Assembly (NCBI RefSeq): GCF_034093315.1
Contig: NZ_CP139300.1
Location: forward strand, 1,640,448 to 1,704,447
Length of the DNA stretch: 64,000 nt
Source of the DNA: Prochlorococcus sp. MIT 1314
Lineage (GTDB): Bacteria; Cyanobacteriota; Cyanobacteriia; PCC-6307; Cyanobiaceae
Reading direction: 5' to 3'
Shown here: one piece after another, positions 51,097 through 59,606 of the stretch
Layout: each line of letters opens with the position of its first letter
Numbering within the stretch: the first letter of the stretch is position 1
Notes under the pieces: generated by a model
The model's database searches: none
What the model saw: the letters and a program-made list of their open reading frames with translations, nothing else
What the model was told of the DNA's origin: nothing
Made by a program: the position numbers and the translations under genes

Positions 51097-51408
51097 ATGG
51101 CTACAGAAACAATGGGTATCGCTCTCGGCATGATCGAGACACGCGGACTTGTACCTGCAATCGAAGCAGCAGACGCAATGACCAAGGCAGCAGAAGTTCG
51201 CCTTATTGGTCGTGAATTCGTAGGTGGCGGTTATGTCACAGTATTAGTTAGAGGCGAAACAGGCGCAGTTAACGCAGCTGTTAGAGCTGGTGCTGATGCT
51301 TGTGAAAGAGTTGGTGACGGTTTAGTTGCAGCTCACATTATTGCTCGTCCTCATAGAGAAGTTGAACCTGCTCTTGGAAACGGTGAATTTCTTGGTCAAA
51401 AGGACTAA
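51097..51408 (+). CDS. csoS1: Major carboxysome shell hexamer CsoS1 (BMC-H)
   Basis: A 103-residue BMC-domain protein forming the hexameric facets of the alpha-carboxysome, with the pore-forming and edge motifs IGREFVGGGYVTVLVRG and a C-terminal IIARPHREVEPALG. Base composition is unusual for the window: counts over four consecutive 60-base rows from 51121 to 51360 are 57, 50, 50 and 43% G+C, likely from strong codon selection and/or the transferred origin of the cso cluster. It is followed by cbbL after 69 bases. Confidence 0.96.
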   Translation: MATETMGIALGMIETRGLVPAIEAADAMTKAAEVRLIGREFVGGGYVTVLVRGETGAVNAAVRAGADACERVGDGLVAAHIIARPHREVEPALGNGEFLGQKD

Positions 51409-51477
51409 TTAACTAAAGCAAGATTTATAAATTTTGCAAAATAATTATTTTCCCTACATAGACCTAAATTTATCCTT

Positions 51478-52893
51478 ATGAGTAAGAAGTATGATGCAGG
51501 GGTAAAGGAGTACAGAGATACCTACTGGACTCCAGAATATGTACCCCTAGACACCGATTTACTAGCCTGTTTCAAATGTACAGGTCAAGAAGGTGTCCCA
51601 AGAGAAGAGGTTGCAGCGGCTGTTGCGGCTGAATCTTCAACAGGTACTTGGTCAACAGTTTGGTCCGAGTTACTTACAGACTTAGAATTTTATAAAGGAC
51701 GTTGTTATAGAATCGAAGACGTTCCTGGAGATCCTGAAGCTTTTTATGCTTTTATCGCATATCCTTTAGATCTTTTCGAAGAAGGTTCAATTACAAACGT
51801 ATTAACATCTCTTGTTGGAAACGTTTTTGGATTTAAAGCTCTAAGACACTTACGTCTAGAAGATATTAGATTCCCAATTGCTTTCATTAAAACTTGCGGT
51901 GGTCCACCAAACGGAATCGTAGTTGAAAGAGATCGTTTAAACAAATACGGAAGACCTCTTCTTGGTTGTACCATTAAACCTAAATTAGGTTTGTCTGGTA
52001 AAAACTATGGTCGAGTTGTATATGAATGTCTTAGAGGTGGTCTTGATTTAACTAAGGATGATGAGAATATTAACTCTCAACCATTCCAACGTTGGAGAGA
52101 GAGATTTGAGTTTGTTGCTGAGGCGGTTAAGCTTGCTCAGCAAGAGACTGGAGAAGTTAAAGGTCACTATCTAAACTGTACAGCTAACACTCCTGAAGAA
52201 CTCTATGAAAGAGCTGAATTTGCAAAAGAGCTAGATATGCCAATCATCATGCATGATTATATAACTGGTGGTTTTACTGCAAATACTGGATTAGCTAACT
52301 GGTGTCGTAAAAATGGCATGCTTCTGCATATACACAGAGCTATGCATGCTGTTATTGATAGACATCCAAAGCATGGTATCCATTTCAGAGTTCTAGCAAA
52401 ATGTTTGAGGCTCTCTGGAGGAGACCAATTACATACTGGAACTGTTGTTGGAAAACTTGAAGGTGATCGTCAAACAACTCTTGGTTACATTGACAACTTA
52501 AGAGAGTCATTTGTTCCTGAAGATAGATCAAGAGGTAACTTCTTTGATCAAGATTGGGGTTCAATGCCTGGAGTATTTGCAGTCGCATCAGGTGGTATTC
52601 ATGTTTGGCATATGCCTGCACTTTTAGCGATTTTTGGAGATGATTCTTGTCTTCAGTTCGGTGGAGGAACACATGGTCATCCATGGGGTTCAGCCGCTGG
52701 AGCTGCAGCTAACAGAGTTGCTTTAGAAGCTTGTGTAAAAGCACGTAATGCTGGTCGCGAAATCGAAAAAGAGAGTAGAGACATTCTTATGGAAGCTGCT
52801 AAGCATAGTCCTGAATTAGCTATTGCTCTTGAAACTTGGAAGGAAATCAAGTTTGAGTTTGATACCGTCGATAAGCTTGACGTTCAAGGTTAA
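51478..52893 (+). CDS. cbbL: RuBisCO large subunit, Form IA
   Basis: Carboxylates ribulose bisphosphate inside the carboxysome. The 471-residue protein has catalytic Lys167 in GCTIKPK, the carbamylated Lys193 in [10 protein letters not shown], and the loop 6 segment [11 protein letters not shown]. The sequence and linkage to cso genes indicate Form IA, the type shared with chemoautotrophic proteobacteria and marine alpha-cyanobacteria. A GC-rich hairpin follows its stop before cbbS. Confidence 0.98.
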
Positions 52894-52906
52894 ACCAGAT
52901 TCAAAA

Positions 52907-52931
52907 TTGAGGAGATTCTTTTTCTCCTCAA
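52907..52931 (+). other. Hairpin between cbbL and cbbS
   Basis: TTGAGGAG (52907-52914) and CTCCTCAA (52924-52931) form an 8-bp stem with a 9-base loop. No T run follows, so it is more likely an mRNA stabilising or processing element than a terminator. A second smaller stem, CTCGT/ACGAG, is at 52944-52960. Confidence 0.55.
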
Positions 52932-52986
52932 ACTTCTATAAATCTCGTTATTTTTACGAGTAATTTCATTCACATTTAAATTTATT

Positions 52987-53328
52987 ATGCCTTTCCAGAG
53001 CACAGTAGGCGACTATCAAACAGTTGCAACCCTGGAAACATTCGGTTTTTTACCACCGATGACCCAGGAAGAAATATATGATCAAATTGCATACATAATT
53101 GCCCAAGGCTGGAGTCCTGTTATTGAGCATGTTCATCCTAGTGGCAGTATGCAAACTTATTGGTCCTATTGGAAGCTCCCATTCTTTGGGGAAAAAGACC
53201 TTAATTTGGTTGTAAGTGAATTAGAGGCATGTCATAGAGCATACCCTGATCACCATGTAAGAATAATCGGATACGATGCTTACACTCAAAGCCAAGGAAC
53301 AGCTTTTGTAGTTTTCCAAGGACGTTAA
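52987..53328 (+). CDS. cbbS: RuBisCO small subunit, Form IA
   Basis: The 113-residue small subunit that caps the L8 core, with the YWSYWKLPFFGEKD segment near residues 58-71 and the C-terminal VRIIGYDAYTQSQGTAFVV typical of alpha-cyanobacterial CbbS. It follows cbbL by 93 bases. An intrinsic-terminator-like hairpin lies just after it, before csoS2. Confidence 0.97.
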   Translation: MPFQSTVGDYQTVATLETFGFLPPMTQEEIYDQIAYIIAQGWSPVIEHVHPSGSMQTYWSYWKLPFFGEKDLNLVVSELEACHRAYPDHHVRIIGYDAYTQSQGTAFVVFQGR

Positions 53329-53350
53329 ATCTACTTTATGTAGTAAATAT

Positions 53351-53383
53351 CTTTCTCCAATATTTTTTGGAGAAAGTTTTTTT
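53351..53383 (+). terminator. Intrinsic terminator or attenuator between cbbS and csoS2
   Basis: CTTTCTCCAA (53351-53360) pairs perfectly with TTGGAGAAAG (53367-53376) around a 6-base loop, followed by seven T (53377-53383). It is 22 bases after the cbbS stop and 36 before the csoS2 ATG, on the coding strand. Partial termination would give more RuBisCO than downstream shell transcript. Confidence 0.75.
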
Positions 53384-53419
53384 AAAAGAGTTTTTTAAAG
53401 AGTTTCAAATTTGAAGATT

Positions 53420-55717
53420 ATGTCAAAAAAATCCAGTAGAGAGATTGCACTAGAAAGAAGAAAGGCGATGAGTGATAGCGGTAAAAAAGCTGCTGCCTAT
53501 TCTTCAACTACTAAAGATAGAGTTAGATCTTCTCAAGATATACAAATTTCTGGGACTCAGTCTTCTCCTAGTAAGCAAAATATTTCTAAGCCAGCCACAA
53601 AACATATTCCAAAAACTCAGGTAAGTAGAAAGTCTTCTTCAACAACTTTATCTAGTAAAGAGTTAGTAATAGAGAGAAGAAAGGCAATGTCTACCCATGG
53701 GAAATCTGCTATAAGTTCATCCGACAGAACTCGCACGGATGTTAAAAAAGAAATTCCTGTAAATACAGTTAAATCAACCATAAATAAAAATCAAGAAGTT
53801 CAAAATTCACATAATACAGAAATTAAAACATCAAAACCAAATGTCAAAAGAAGAATTAAACAGAAGAGAAAGCCTATTACTAATACAAGTAGAGATATTG
53901 TTTTAGCGAGAAGAGAAGCTCAATCTAAGCATGGTAAATCAGCATCTAAACAAAATACTAGTGCCGCTTCTTTAGCTAGAAGGGGAGATCCAGATTTAAG
54001 TAGTAGAGAAATTTCTCAGAGAGTAAGAGAGCTAAGAAGTAAAACTGGTGCAACAGGTAAAAAAGGAAATGGTAAATGTAGACCATGTGGTCCAAATAAA
54101 AATGGAGCCAAACAAAATATTGCTGATGCTAGCTGGAAAGTTGGCACAAGTGAAACTGATTCAGGTCAAATAGTTACTGGAACTCAAGCTAATAGATCTG
54201 TAAAAACAACAGGTAACGAAGCAAGTACATGCAGAACAGTTACTGGTACACAATATATGGGAGCAGAAGTAGCTGATCAATTTTGTCAAGATAGACCAAG
54301 TTATAAACAACCACTTAGATCTACTGTTACGGCAACAACATCAGGTAATAAAGTAACTGGGAACGAAGTTGGTAGATCTGAGAGGGTCACAGGAGATGAG
54401 CCAGGAACTTGTAAAAACCTTACAGGTACTGAATATATATCTGCTAATCAATCACAGAAGTATTGTGGTGATATTCCAAAAAATCCTTCAAAGGTTAAAC
54501 ACAGTACTACAACCGACGGTTTAAAAGTATCTGGATCTCTCCCTGGTAGATCAACCCTAGTTACTGGAGATGAATCAGGTTCTGGGCATCAGTTAACAGG
54601 AGATCAATATCTTGGCTCTGAGCCAAATCCACAAGGCAAAGCATTTGAAAAAGTAGGGAGTTACAACACTCTTAATGGGAATAATGTTACTGGTACAGGT
54701 GTAGGCAGATCAGATCATATGACAGGTAATGAACATGGAAGTTGTAAAAATATAACTGGTGATGAGTATATAGGATCTCAACAATATGAGAAGTTTTGTG
54801 GATCAAAACCAAAGCCTGAAGCTAGAAAAGTAGGTTTAAGCCTTTCATCAAAGTCTAATTTGATAAGTGGGACTATGACAGGAAGATCAAAAATCGTAAC
54901 TGGAGATGAACCAGGTTCATGCAAAGTTTTAACAGGAACACCATACGCTGGGTTAGATCAGATTAATGAAAATTGTAGTACTGAGATTTCTGAAGATATG
55001 AAATCTAGAGCAAAAGTTAATTCTGGAAATAATTCAAATGCAAGACTTACAGGACAGCAACCAGGTATTGGTGGAGTAATGACAGGTGCTAGGAAAGGTG
55101 CTTGTAAGAATCTAACAGGGACTCCTTATGTTGGTGGAGATCAGCTCTCAAAAACTTGTGATAATCTCTTACATGATACTGCCTATGCGAATCCGGAAAA
55201 GTCAGCGGGTAATTCTTGGAACGAATTCTCTGTTCAATCACCATCAAGAGACAAATATTCTGAAAAAAATACTCAAGGTGTTACCGGTAATGAATATGAA
55301 AATGGTTCAAAGGTAACAGGACCTTTTGATATGGCAGTTGATAAGGTCACTGGTACTGAAAAATTTAGATTTGAACCGAATAAAAATATTACGTATAAAC
55401 AAAAAATGGAAATTGAAGAGGCAGATCGTGCTGCAAATACACCTGAAAAAAGAGTTGCATCTAGGATTACTGGTGAAGGACAATCAGTGGGAAACGTAAC
55501 TGGTGATGATTGGGATCGTGGTGATAAGGTAACAGGTACAGAGGGAGCTTCTTCAAGAAAGAGAAATCCATCAAGAGCAGGATTTAATAGCGCAATGCCT
55601 CCTTTAGAGGTTAAAAGAAATGAGGATGTAGAACAACCAGATTTCTTGATAACTGGATCTAGTGGGAATACTCGTGAAGGACAACTTGTTACCTTTTCAG
55701 GTGGTGCAAGAGGTTAA
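53420..55717 (+). CDS. csoS2: Carboxysome scaffold protein CsoS2
   Basis: A 765-residue intrinsically disordered scaffold joining RuBisCO to the shell. I see four N-terminal repeats that bind RuBisCO (about residues 4-22, 77-96, 156-175, 194-210: SREIALERR, SKELVIERR, SRDIVLARR, SREISQRVR), six M repeats of the VTG...VTG...Y type (about 250-590), mostly with paired cysteines, and a C-terminal region ending in LVTFSGGARG that binds shell. The third M repeat lacks both cysteines. ATG 53420 is preferred over TTG 53411. A full-length single product is expected; I saw no clear frameshift site. Confidence 0.95.
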   Translation: MSKKSSREIALERRKAMSDSGKKAAAYSSTTKDRVRSSQDIQISGTQSSPSKQNISKPATKHIPKTQVSRKSSSTTLSSKELVIERRKAMSTHGKSAISSSDRTRTDVKKEIPVNTVKSTINKNQEVQNSHNTEIKTSKPNVKRRIKQKRKPITNTSRDIVLARREAQSKHGKSASKQNTSAASLARRGDPDLSSREISQRVRELRSKTGATGKKGNGKCRPCGPNKNGAKQNIADASWKVGTSETDSGQIVTGTQANRSVKTTGNEASTCRTVTGTQYMGAEVADQFCQDRPSYKQPLRSTVTATTSGNKVTGNEVGRSERVTGDEPGTCKNLTGTEYISANQSQKYCGDIPKNPSKVKHSTTTDGLKVSGSLPGRSTLVTGDESGSGHQLTGDQYLGSEPNPQGKAFEKVGSYNTLNGNNVTGTGVGRSDHMTGNEHGSCKNITGDEYIGSQQYEKFCGSKPKPEARKVGLSLSSKSNLISGTMTGRSKIVTGDEPGSCKVLTGTPYAGLDQINENCSTEISEDMKSRAKVNSGNNSNARLTGQQPGIGGVMTGARKGACKNLTGTPYVGGDQLSKTCDNLLHDTAYANPEKSAGNSWNEFSVQSPSRDKYSEKNTQGVTGNEYENGSKVTGPFDMAVDKVTGTEKFRFEPNKNITYKQKMEIEEADRAANTPEKRVASRITGEGQSVGNVTGDDWDRGDKVTGTEGASSRKRNPSRAGFNSAMPPLEVKRNEDVEQPDFLITGSSGNTREGQLVTFSGGARG

Positions 55718-55724
55718 GTAAATA

Positions 55725-57254
55725 ATGCCTTTAAGAGGACTGGCTAAAGCCAAGAACTTCACATTGGGGCCAACAGCTCCAATGAAAACTTTTACGGAAA
55801 ATATCCATATACAAACTAGAGAATCAAATAATTTTCAAGATTTTGGAAAGTCTCACAAATTAACTAATAATATTCAAAATGAAAATCTATTTAAGTATGA
55901 AAGCAAAATAAAAAGTGATTTTGACGAAATTGTTCCAACACTTAAGGAAATTGCCCGAATACAACATCATGAAGATTTTATAAATAAGGCTCAGACAATA
56001 TCTAGAAAAAATCTTGGAATAGATTTACCTCTTCATGTATTAGATAAATCCTGGGTTAAACCTCTTGATATGAGAGCTTTATATGCATGGTGCGCTTTCA
56101 AACAGCATGAGAAACTTAGCGATAATTTTTTTAACAATGATCCACTTGAAGGTGCCGCTGGAAGTAGAAGTGCGCAAGACTTTGAAAAATTTCTTTTAGA
56201 TTGTGGAATACATTTACTTGATATAACTCCTTGTTCAGATGGGCGATTGGCTCATTCAGTCGCATATGTTATGAGAATACCTTTTAGTTCAGTAAGAAGA
56301 AGATCCCACGCTGGCGCACTTTTTGACATTGAAAATACAGTAAATAGATGGGTGAAAACTGAACATAAAAGATATAGAGAGAATATCCCTAATGAAGCTC
56401 ATAAAGATACTAGATACTTAAAAGTTGTAACTTATCATTTTAGTTCTGTAGATCCTTTGCATCAGGGATGTGCAGCTCATGGTAGTAATGACAAGTTAGC
56501 TGCAGAAGAAGGTAGAAATAAACTCTATGCTTTTAAAGAGGCTGTAGAGAATAGCTTTTGCTGCGGAGCCTCTGTGGATTTAATGTTAATTGGACTTGAT
56601 ACAGACACTGATTCACTAAAAATACATTTGACAACTAGTGATGGCAATATAGATTTAGAAAAAACTATTTCTACTTTAGAAATTTATAACTCAACAATAA
56701 ACTTTTCTAAAGATGATGGTGAGAGAGAAATATGTCAGATAATTTCTCAGCAATCTTCAAAGGATAAACTCCAAGGAATAGAAAAGTTTATATATAAATT
56801 AGTTATTAATAATATTTCTCAAATTGATTATGTGAAAAATTTTCATAATGGCTCTTATAATGATATAGGTCATGCCGAGAGATTTATTGGTGTTGGTATA
56901 GGTTTCAAAGAAGTTCATCTCAGGAATTTAACTTATTTTTCTCATTTAGATACTGTCGAAGAAGGGGCGCCAGATTTAGATGTAGGAGTGAAGATTTTTA
57001 CTGGATTAAATGTTTCAAAAGATTTACCTATTCCAGTAGTTATAAGATTTGATTACTCTGGCAAAGTACCTGGTGCAAAAGAGAGAGCAATAAAAGATTG
57101 TGAAAGAGTTAATAATGCGATATCAATTAGATATAAAAATTTAGTTGATCAAGGTTTGTTACATACTTGCTCTACTATTAGAGATAGGGACAACATTCAT
57201 TCCGCCCAAATTATTGGAATGTCTTTAGATAAAAAAACAGAGGAGGCTCACTAG
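55725..57254 (+). CDS. csoS3: Carboxysomal carbonic anhydrase CsoSCA
   Basis: Epsilon-type (beta-related) carbonic anhydrase that dehydrates bicarbonate inside the carboxysome. The 509-residue protein has an N-terminal region binding the scaffold/RuBisCO, and zinc-site residues Cys170 and Asp172-x-Arg174 in TPCSDGR, His238 in VVTYHFS, and Cys249 in HQGCAAHG. The C-terminal domain is the degenerate second repeat. It starts 7 bases after csoS2 and ends 2 bases before csoS4A. Confidence 0.95.
   Translation: MPLRGLAKAKNFTLGPTAPMKTFTENIHIQTRESNNFQDFGKSHKLTNNIQNENLFKYESKIKSDFDEIVPTLKEIARIQHHEDFINKAQTISRKNLGIDLPLHVLDKSWVKPLDMRALYAWCAFKQHEKLSDNFFNNDPLEGAAGSRSAQDFEKFLLDCGIHLLDITPCSDGRLAHSVAYVMRIPFSSVRRRSHAGALFDIENTVNRWVKTEHKRYRENIPNEAHKDTRYLKVVTYHFSSVDPLHQGCAAHGSNDKLAAEEGRNKLYAFKEAVENSFCCGASVDLMLIGLDTDTDSLKIHLTTSDGNIDLEKTISTLEIYNSTINFSKDDGEREICQIISQQSSKDKLQGIEKFIYKLVINNISQIDYVKNFHNGSYNDIGHAERFIGVGIGFKEVHLRNLTYFSHLDTVEEGAPDLDVGVKIFTGLNVSKDLPIPVVIRFDYSGKVPGAKERAIKDCERVNNAISIRYKNLVDQGLLHTCSTIRDRDNIHSAQIIGMSLDKKTEEAH
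57241..57246 (+). promoter_or_regulatory. Strong ribosome binding site of csoS4A
   Basis: AGGAGG lies 10 bases before the ATG at 57257, inside the 3' end of csoS3. Such perfect sites are uncommon in this window. Confidence 0.65.
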
Positions 57255-57256
57255 TT

Positions 57257-57514
57257 ATGTTGATTTGCAAGGTTGTTAAACCACTTGTATCTACCAATAG
57301 GATTCCTGGTTTTGAACATAAACATCTACAGGTTGTCTTGGATGGTTCTTCAAGTAAGGTTGCTGTAGATGCTGTTGGGTGTAAGCCAGGAGATTGGGTT
57401 ATTTGTGTTGGAAGTTCTGCCGCTAGAGAAGCTGCGGGAAGCAAATCTTATCCAAGCGATTTAACGATTGTTGGAATAATAGATCATTGGGATCCTAATA
57501 ACTCAAAAAACTAG
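57257..57514 (+). CDS. csoS4A: Carboxysome vertex pentamer CsoS4A
   Basis: An 85-residue BMC-P (EutN/CcmL-type) protein forming the pentamers that close the icosahedral vertices. Typical sequence includes VVKPLVSTNRIPGFEHKHL near the start, AVDAVGCKPGDWVICVGSSAAREA and the C-terminal TIVGIIDHW. Its paralogue csoS4B follows immediately, each preceded by an AGGAGG site. Confidence 0.95.
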   Translation: MLICKVVKPLVSTNRIPGFEHKHLQVVLDGSSSKVAVDAVGCKPGDWVICVGSSAAREAAGSKSYPSDLTIVGIIDHWDPNNSKN

Positions 57515-57518
57515 GAGG
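57513..57518 (+). promoter_or_regulatory. Strong ribosome binding site of csoS4B
   Basis: AGGAGG overlaps the csoS4A stop (TAGGAGG) and lies 9 bases before the ATG at 57528. Confidence 0.65.
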
Positions 57519-57527
57519 GTAGAAATT

Positions 57528-57776
57528 ATGGAAATAATGAAAGTATTAGGAAGAATGGTATGTACTCAAAGAGTCGCTGGCTTAGGTCATATGAATTTAC
57601 GAATTTTGGAAAATAATAAGGGAAAGAAATTAGTGGCTGTTGATCCTGTTGGTGCTAGAGAAGGTAATTGGGTTTTTACCGCTAGTGGCTCTGCTGCGAG
57701 ATTTGCTTGTCCTAATCCAGAAGTTCAAACCGATTTAACTATTGGGGGTATAATTGATTATTGGGAGAATGATTAA
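57528..57776 (+). CDS. csoS4B: Carboxysome vertex pentamer CsoS4B
   Basis: An 82-residue second BMC-P pentamer. It shares with CsoS4A the order of motifs (MVCTQRVAGLGHMNLRIL, AVDPVGAREGNWVF, GSAARFA, TIGGIIDYW). Both pentamers are usually encoded in tandem at the end of the alpha-carboxysome operon. The acRAF-like gene follows after 73 bases, which contain a possible -10 TATAGT. Confidence 0.95.
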   Translation: MEIMKVLGRMVCTQRVAGLGHMNLRILENNKGKKLVAVDPVGAREGNWVFTASGSAARFACPNPEVQTDLTIGGIIDYWEND

Positions 57777-57849
57777 ATACTTCAACTAAAAATCTTATTG
57801 AGAAACTTTGTTGACTGTATAGTGTACTTAATCCTGAATAAAAAATTTA

Positions 57850-58089
57850 ATGTGGAACAAAAGAGAATCACCTTTAAGGATTGAAAAAAGATTTGAATTT
57901 GAGGAATACTCAAAAATAAGTAAATTCATGGGGAAAATTGAGAAATTATGTAAAGAAAAGGATCTCTATCCAAATATCAGTTTTGGTAAGAATTTTGTTA
58001 GTCTTTCAATTTTTTTAAATAACCAAAATACATCTGATAAGGAAAAAGACTTTTCAAAGGATATAGATAAATTTTATTTAGAAGATTAA
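57850..58089 (+). CDS. Pterin dehydratase-like RuBisCO assembly factor (acRAF family)
   Basis: A 79-residue protein with the short pterin-4a-carbinolamine-dehydratase-like fold: FEFEEYSKISKFMGKIEKLCKEKDLYP followed by strand FVSLSIFLN. The canonical catalytic His-His pair of true dehydratases is not visible (DLYPNIS in its place). Proteins of this type next to cso operons act as RuBisCO chaperones (acRAF). Given its place after csoS4B I favour that role over pterin recycling. Confidence 0.8.
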   Translation: MWNKRESPLRIEKRFEFEEYSKISKFMGKIEKLCKEKDLYPNISFGKNFVSLSIFLNNQNTSDKEKDFSKDIDKFYLED

Positions 58090-58095
58090 TCCCTT

Positions 58096-58323
58096 TTAAA
58101 AATTATTGGGCTTGGCAATATCTCTTTTGATTAAAGCCATTAAATAGGTTGGCGCTTTATATCTTCCTGGTAGACATCTATTTAAAGTTTCAAGATGGCC
58201 CCAACATACTGTCTTTTGTATGTCTTTAACTGAACTGCCTTTTAAAATTAATAGTCTAAGAGCTTTACAAAATAAAGGATAGCCTGCTTCTAATTCATCT
58301 ATATTAAGCTTTGCTGCTGACAT
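58096..58323 (-). CDS. Conserved small protein (DUF3136-like), unknown function
   Basis: A 75-residue protein from ATG 58323 (a longer frame to 58344 adds seven residues). It has a conserved middle: VCWGHLETLNRCLPGRYKAP, with a Trp-Gly-His and a Cys-Leu-Pro-Gly element, flanked by helices. I recall this type as DUF3136, restricted to marine picocyanobacteria, but no function is known to me. It converges on the acRAF-like gene with a 6-base gap at the edge of the carboxysome region. Confidence 0.65.
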   Translation of the reverse strand: MSAAKLNIDELEAGYPLFCKALRLLILKGSSVKDIQKTVCWGHLETLNRCLPGRYKAPTYLMALIKRDIAKPNNF

Positions 58324-58408
58324 AGACCAAATAGGAATTACCAATTAATAATCTATACAAATAAGGTGCACAATTGGATCATATTTCAAATTTCTAAATA
58401 ATTAGAAA

Positions 58409-58801
58409 TTAATCTATAAATGCAACGCAATCTATTTCAACTAAGACTCCTTTGGGTAGAGATGAAACTTCCACACAGGCCCTTGCTGGAGGATTTTCTA
58501 CATTGAAAAATTCACTATATATCTTATTGACAATTTGAAAATTATTTAGGTCTGTTAAGTAAATAGTTGTTTTCACTACATCGTCAATCTTTGCTCCGCC
58601 AGCTTTAAGAACAGCTGAGAGATTTTTTAAAACTTGAATAGTCTCCTTCTCTATATCACCCAAACATGTAATTTCATTTAAAGCTGGGTCTATAGCAATT
58701 TGGCCAGAACAATAAATAAAATTACCAGCTTTTATTGCTTGATTATAAGGTCCGACTGGATCTGGAGCATTAGATGTTTGGATTACTTTCTTTGTGGACA
58801 T
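58409..58801 (-). CDS. RidA-family enamine/imine deaminase
   Basis: A 130-residue RidA/YjgF/UK114 protein that hydrolyses reactive 2-aminoacrylate-type enamines from PLP enzymes. The signature residues are in GPYNQAIKAGNFIYCSGQIA near 18-37 and the late PARACVEVSSLPKGVLVEIDCVA with the conserved Arg. Length is normal. It lies downstream of gloB on the same strand with a 24-base gap. Confidence 0.93.
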   Translation of the reverse strand: MSTKKVIQTSNAPDPVGPYNQAIKAGNFIYCSGQIAIDPALNEITCLGDIEKETIQVLKNLSAVLKAGGAKIDDVVKTTIYLTDLNNFQIVNKIYSEFFNVENPPARACVEVSSLPKGVLVEIDCVAFID

Positions 58802-58825
58802 TTGTTTAAGATGATATCTATCTAT

Positions 58826-59566
58826 TTAAACCCATAAATCTTTATTTGCTCTTAAAAAAGTAAATTCTTCTAAATTTTTTGCTCTTAAAAAAAGGTTGAT
58901 TTTCATTTCTTCATCTAATAAAAATGGAATTGTCAATTCATTAAGAGAAAGTTTTTTTTCAACTTGCAAAAGTTTATTTTTTATATCTTTATCTTTAGGC
59001 TTGAGATTCAATGCCCACAATAGATTTGACTTGGTATATTCATGAGCACAATATATTAGCGTATTGCTTGGTAATGACTTTATTCTTGTTAGAGAGTAGT
59101 ACATTTGTTGAAAAGTCCCTTCAAAAATTCTTCCACAGCCACCTGAAAATAATGTGTCACCAATAAAAAGAATAGGATTGTCACCATTCAAAAAGAAGGC
59201 GATATGTGTGCTTGTATGCCCTAATACTTCAATTATTTTTACTTCTTCTCCTAAAATATTTAAAATTTCGCCATCCTGTACTGATATATTTTGAAAAGGT
59301 ATTCTTTTTTTTTCCTTGGAAGAAGCAATTACCTTAACATTTGGCCATCTTTCAATAAGATTTTTAGTCCCTCCAATATGATCTGAATGATGATGAGTTT
59401 GTAAAATAGCTTTCAATTGAAAATTGTTTTCATCTATATATCTAATTACTGGTTCGTGTACAGATGGATCTATAACCACTACTGATTTATCTTTTTCCCA
59501 TAACCAAATGACATTATCACTTAAAACTCTCAGCCCTATTATATTATGAGCTTTATTAAATTCCAT
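58826..59566 (-). CDS. gloB: Hydroxyacylglutathione hydrolase (glyoxalase II)
   Basis: Metallo-beta-lactamase fold enzyme that hydrolyses S-lactoylglutathione in methylglyoxal detoxification. From ATG 59566 the protein is 246 residues, with the metal motif THHHSDH at 57-63 (H58, H60, D62, H63), [21 protein letters not shown] and AHEYT. The longer frame to 59737 would read across hisG on the opposite strand and is rejected. It is divergent from hisG with a 40-base gap. Confidence 0.92.
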   Translation of the reverse strand: MEFNKAHNIIGLRVLSDNVIWLWEKDKSVVVIDPSVHEPVIRYIDENNFQLKAILQTHHHSDHIGGTKNLIERWPNVKVIASSKEKKRIPFQNISVQDGEILNILGEEVKIIEVLGHTSTHIAFFLNGDNPILFIGDTLFSGGCGRIFEGTFQQMYYSLTRIKSLPSNTLIYCAHEYTKSNLLWALNLKPKDKDIKNKLLQVEKKLSLNELTIPFLLDEEMKINLFLRAKNLEEFTFLRANKDLWV

Positions 59567-59606
59567 TGTTAACTTAGAATAAAGAATCTTTGGAAGAAAT
59601 TGATCT

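Noticed and set aside
53420..55717. Programmed frameshift in csoS2 giving short and long forms
   Set aside because: Known in some proteobacteria, but I could not find a convincing slippery site followed by an early out-of-frame stop and stem here; a single product is assumed.
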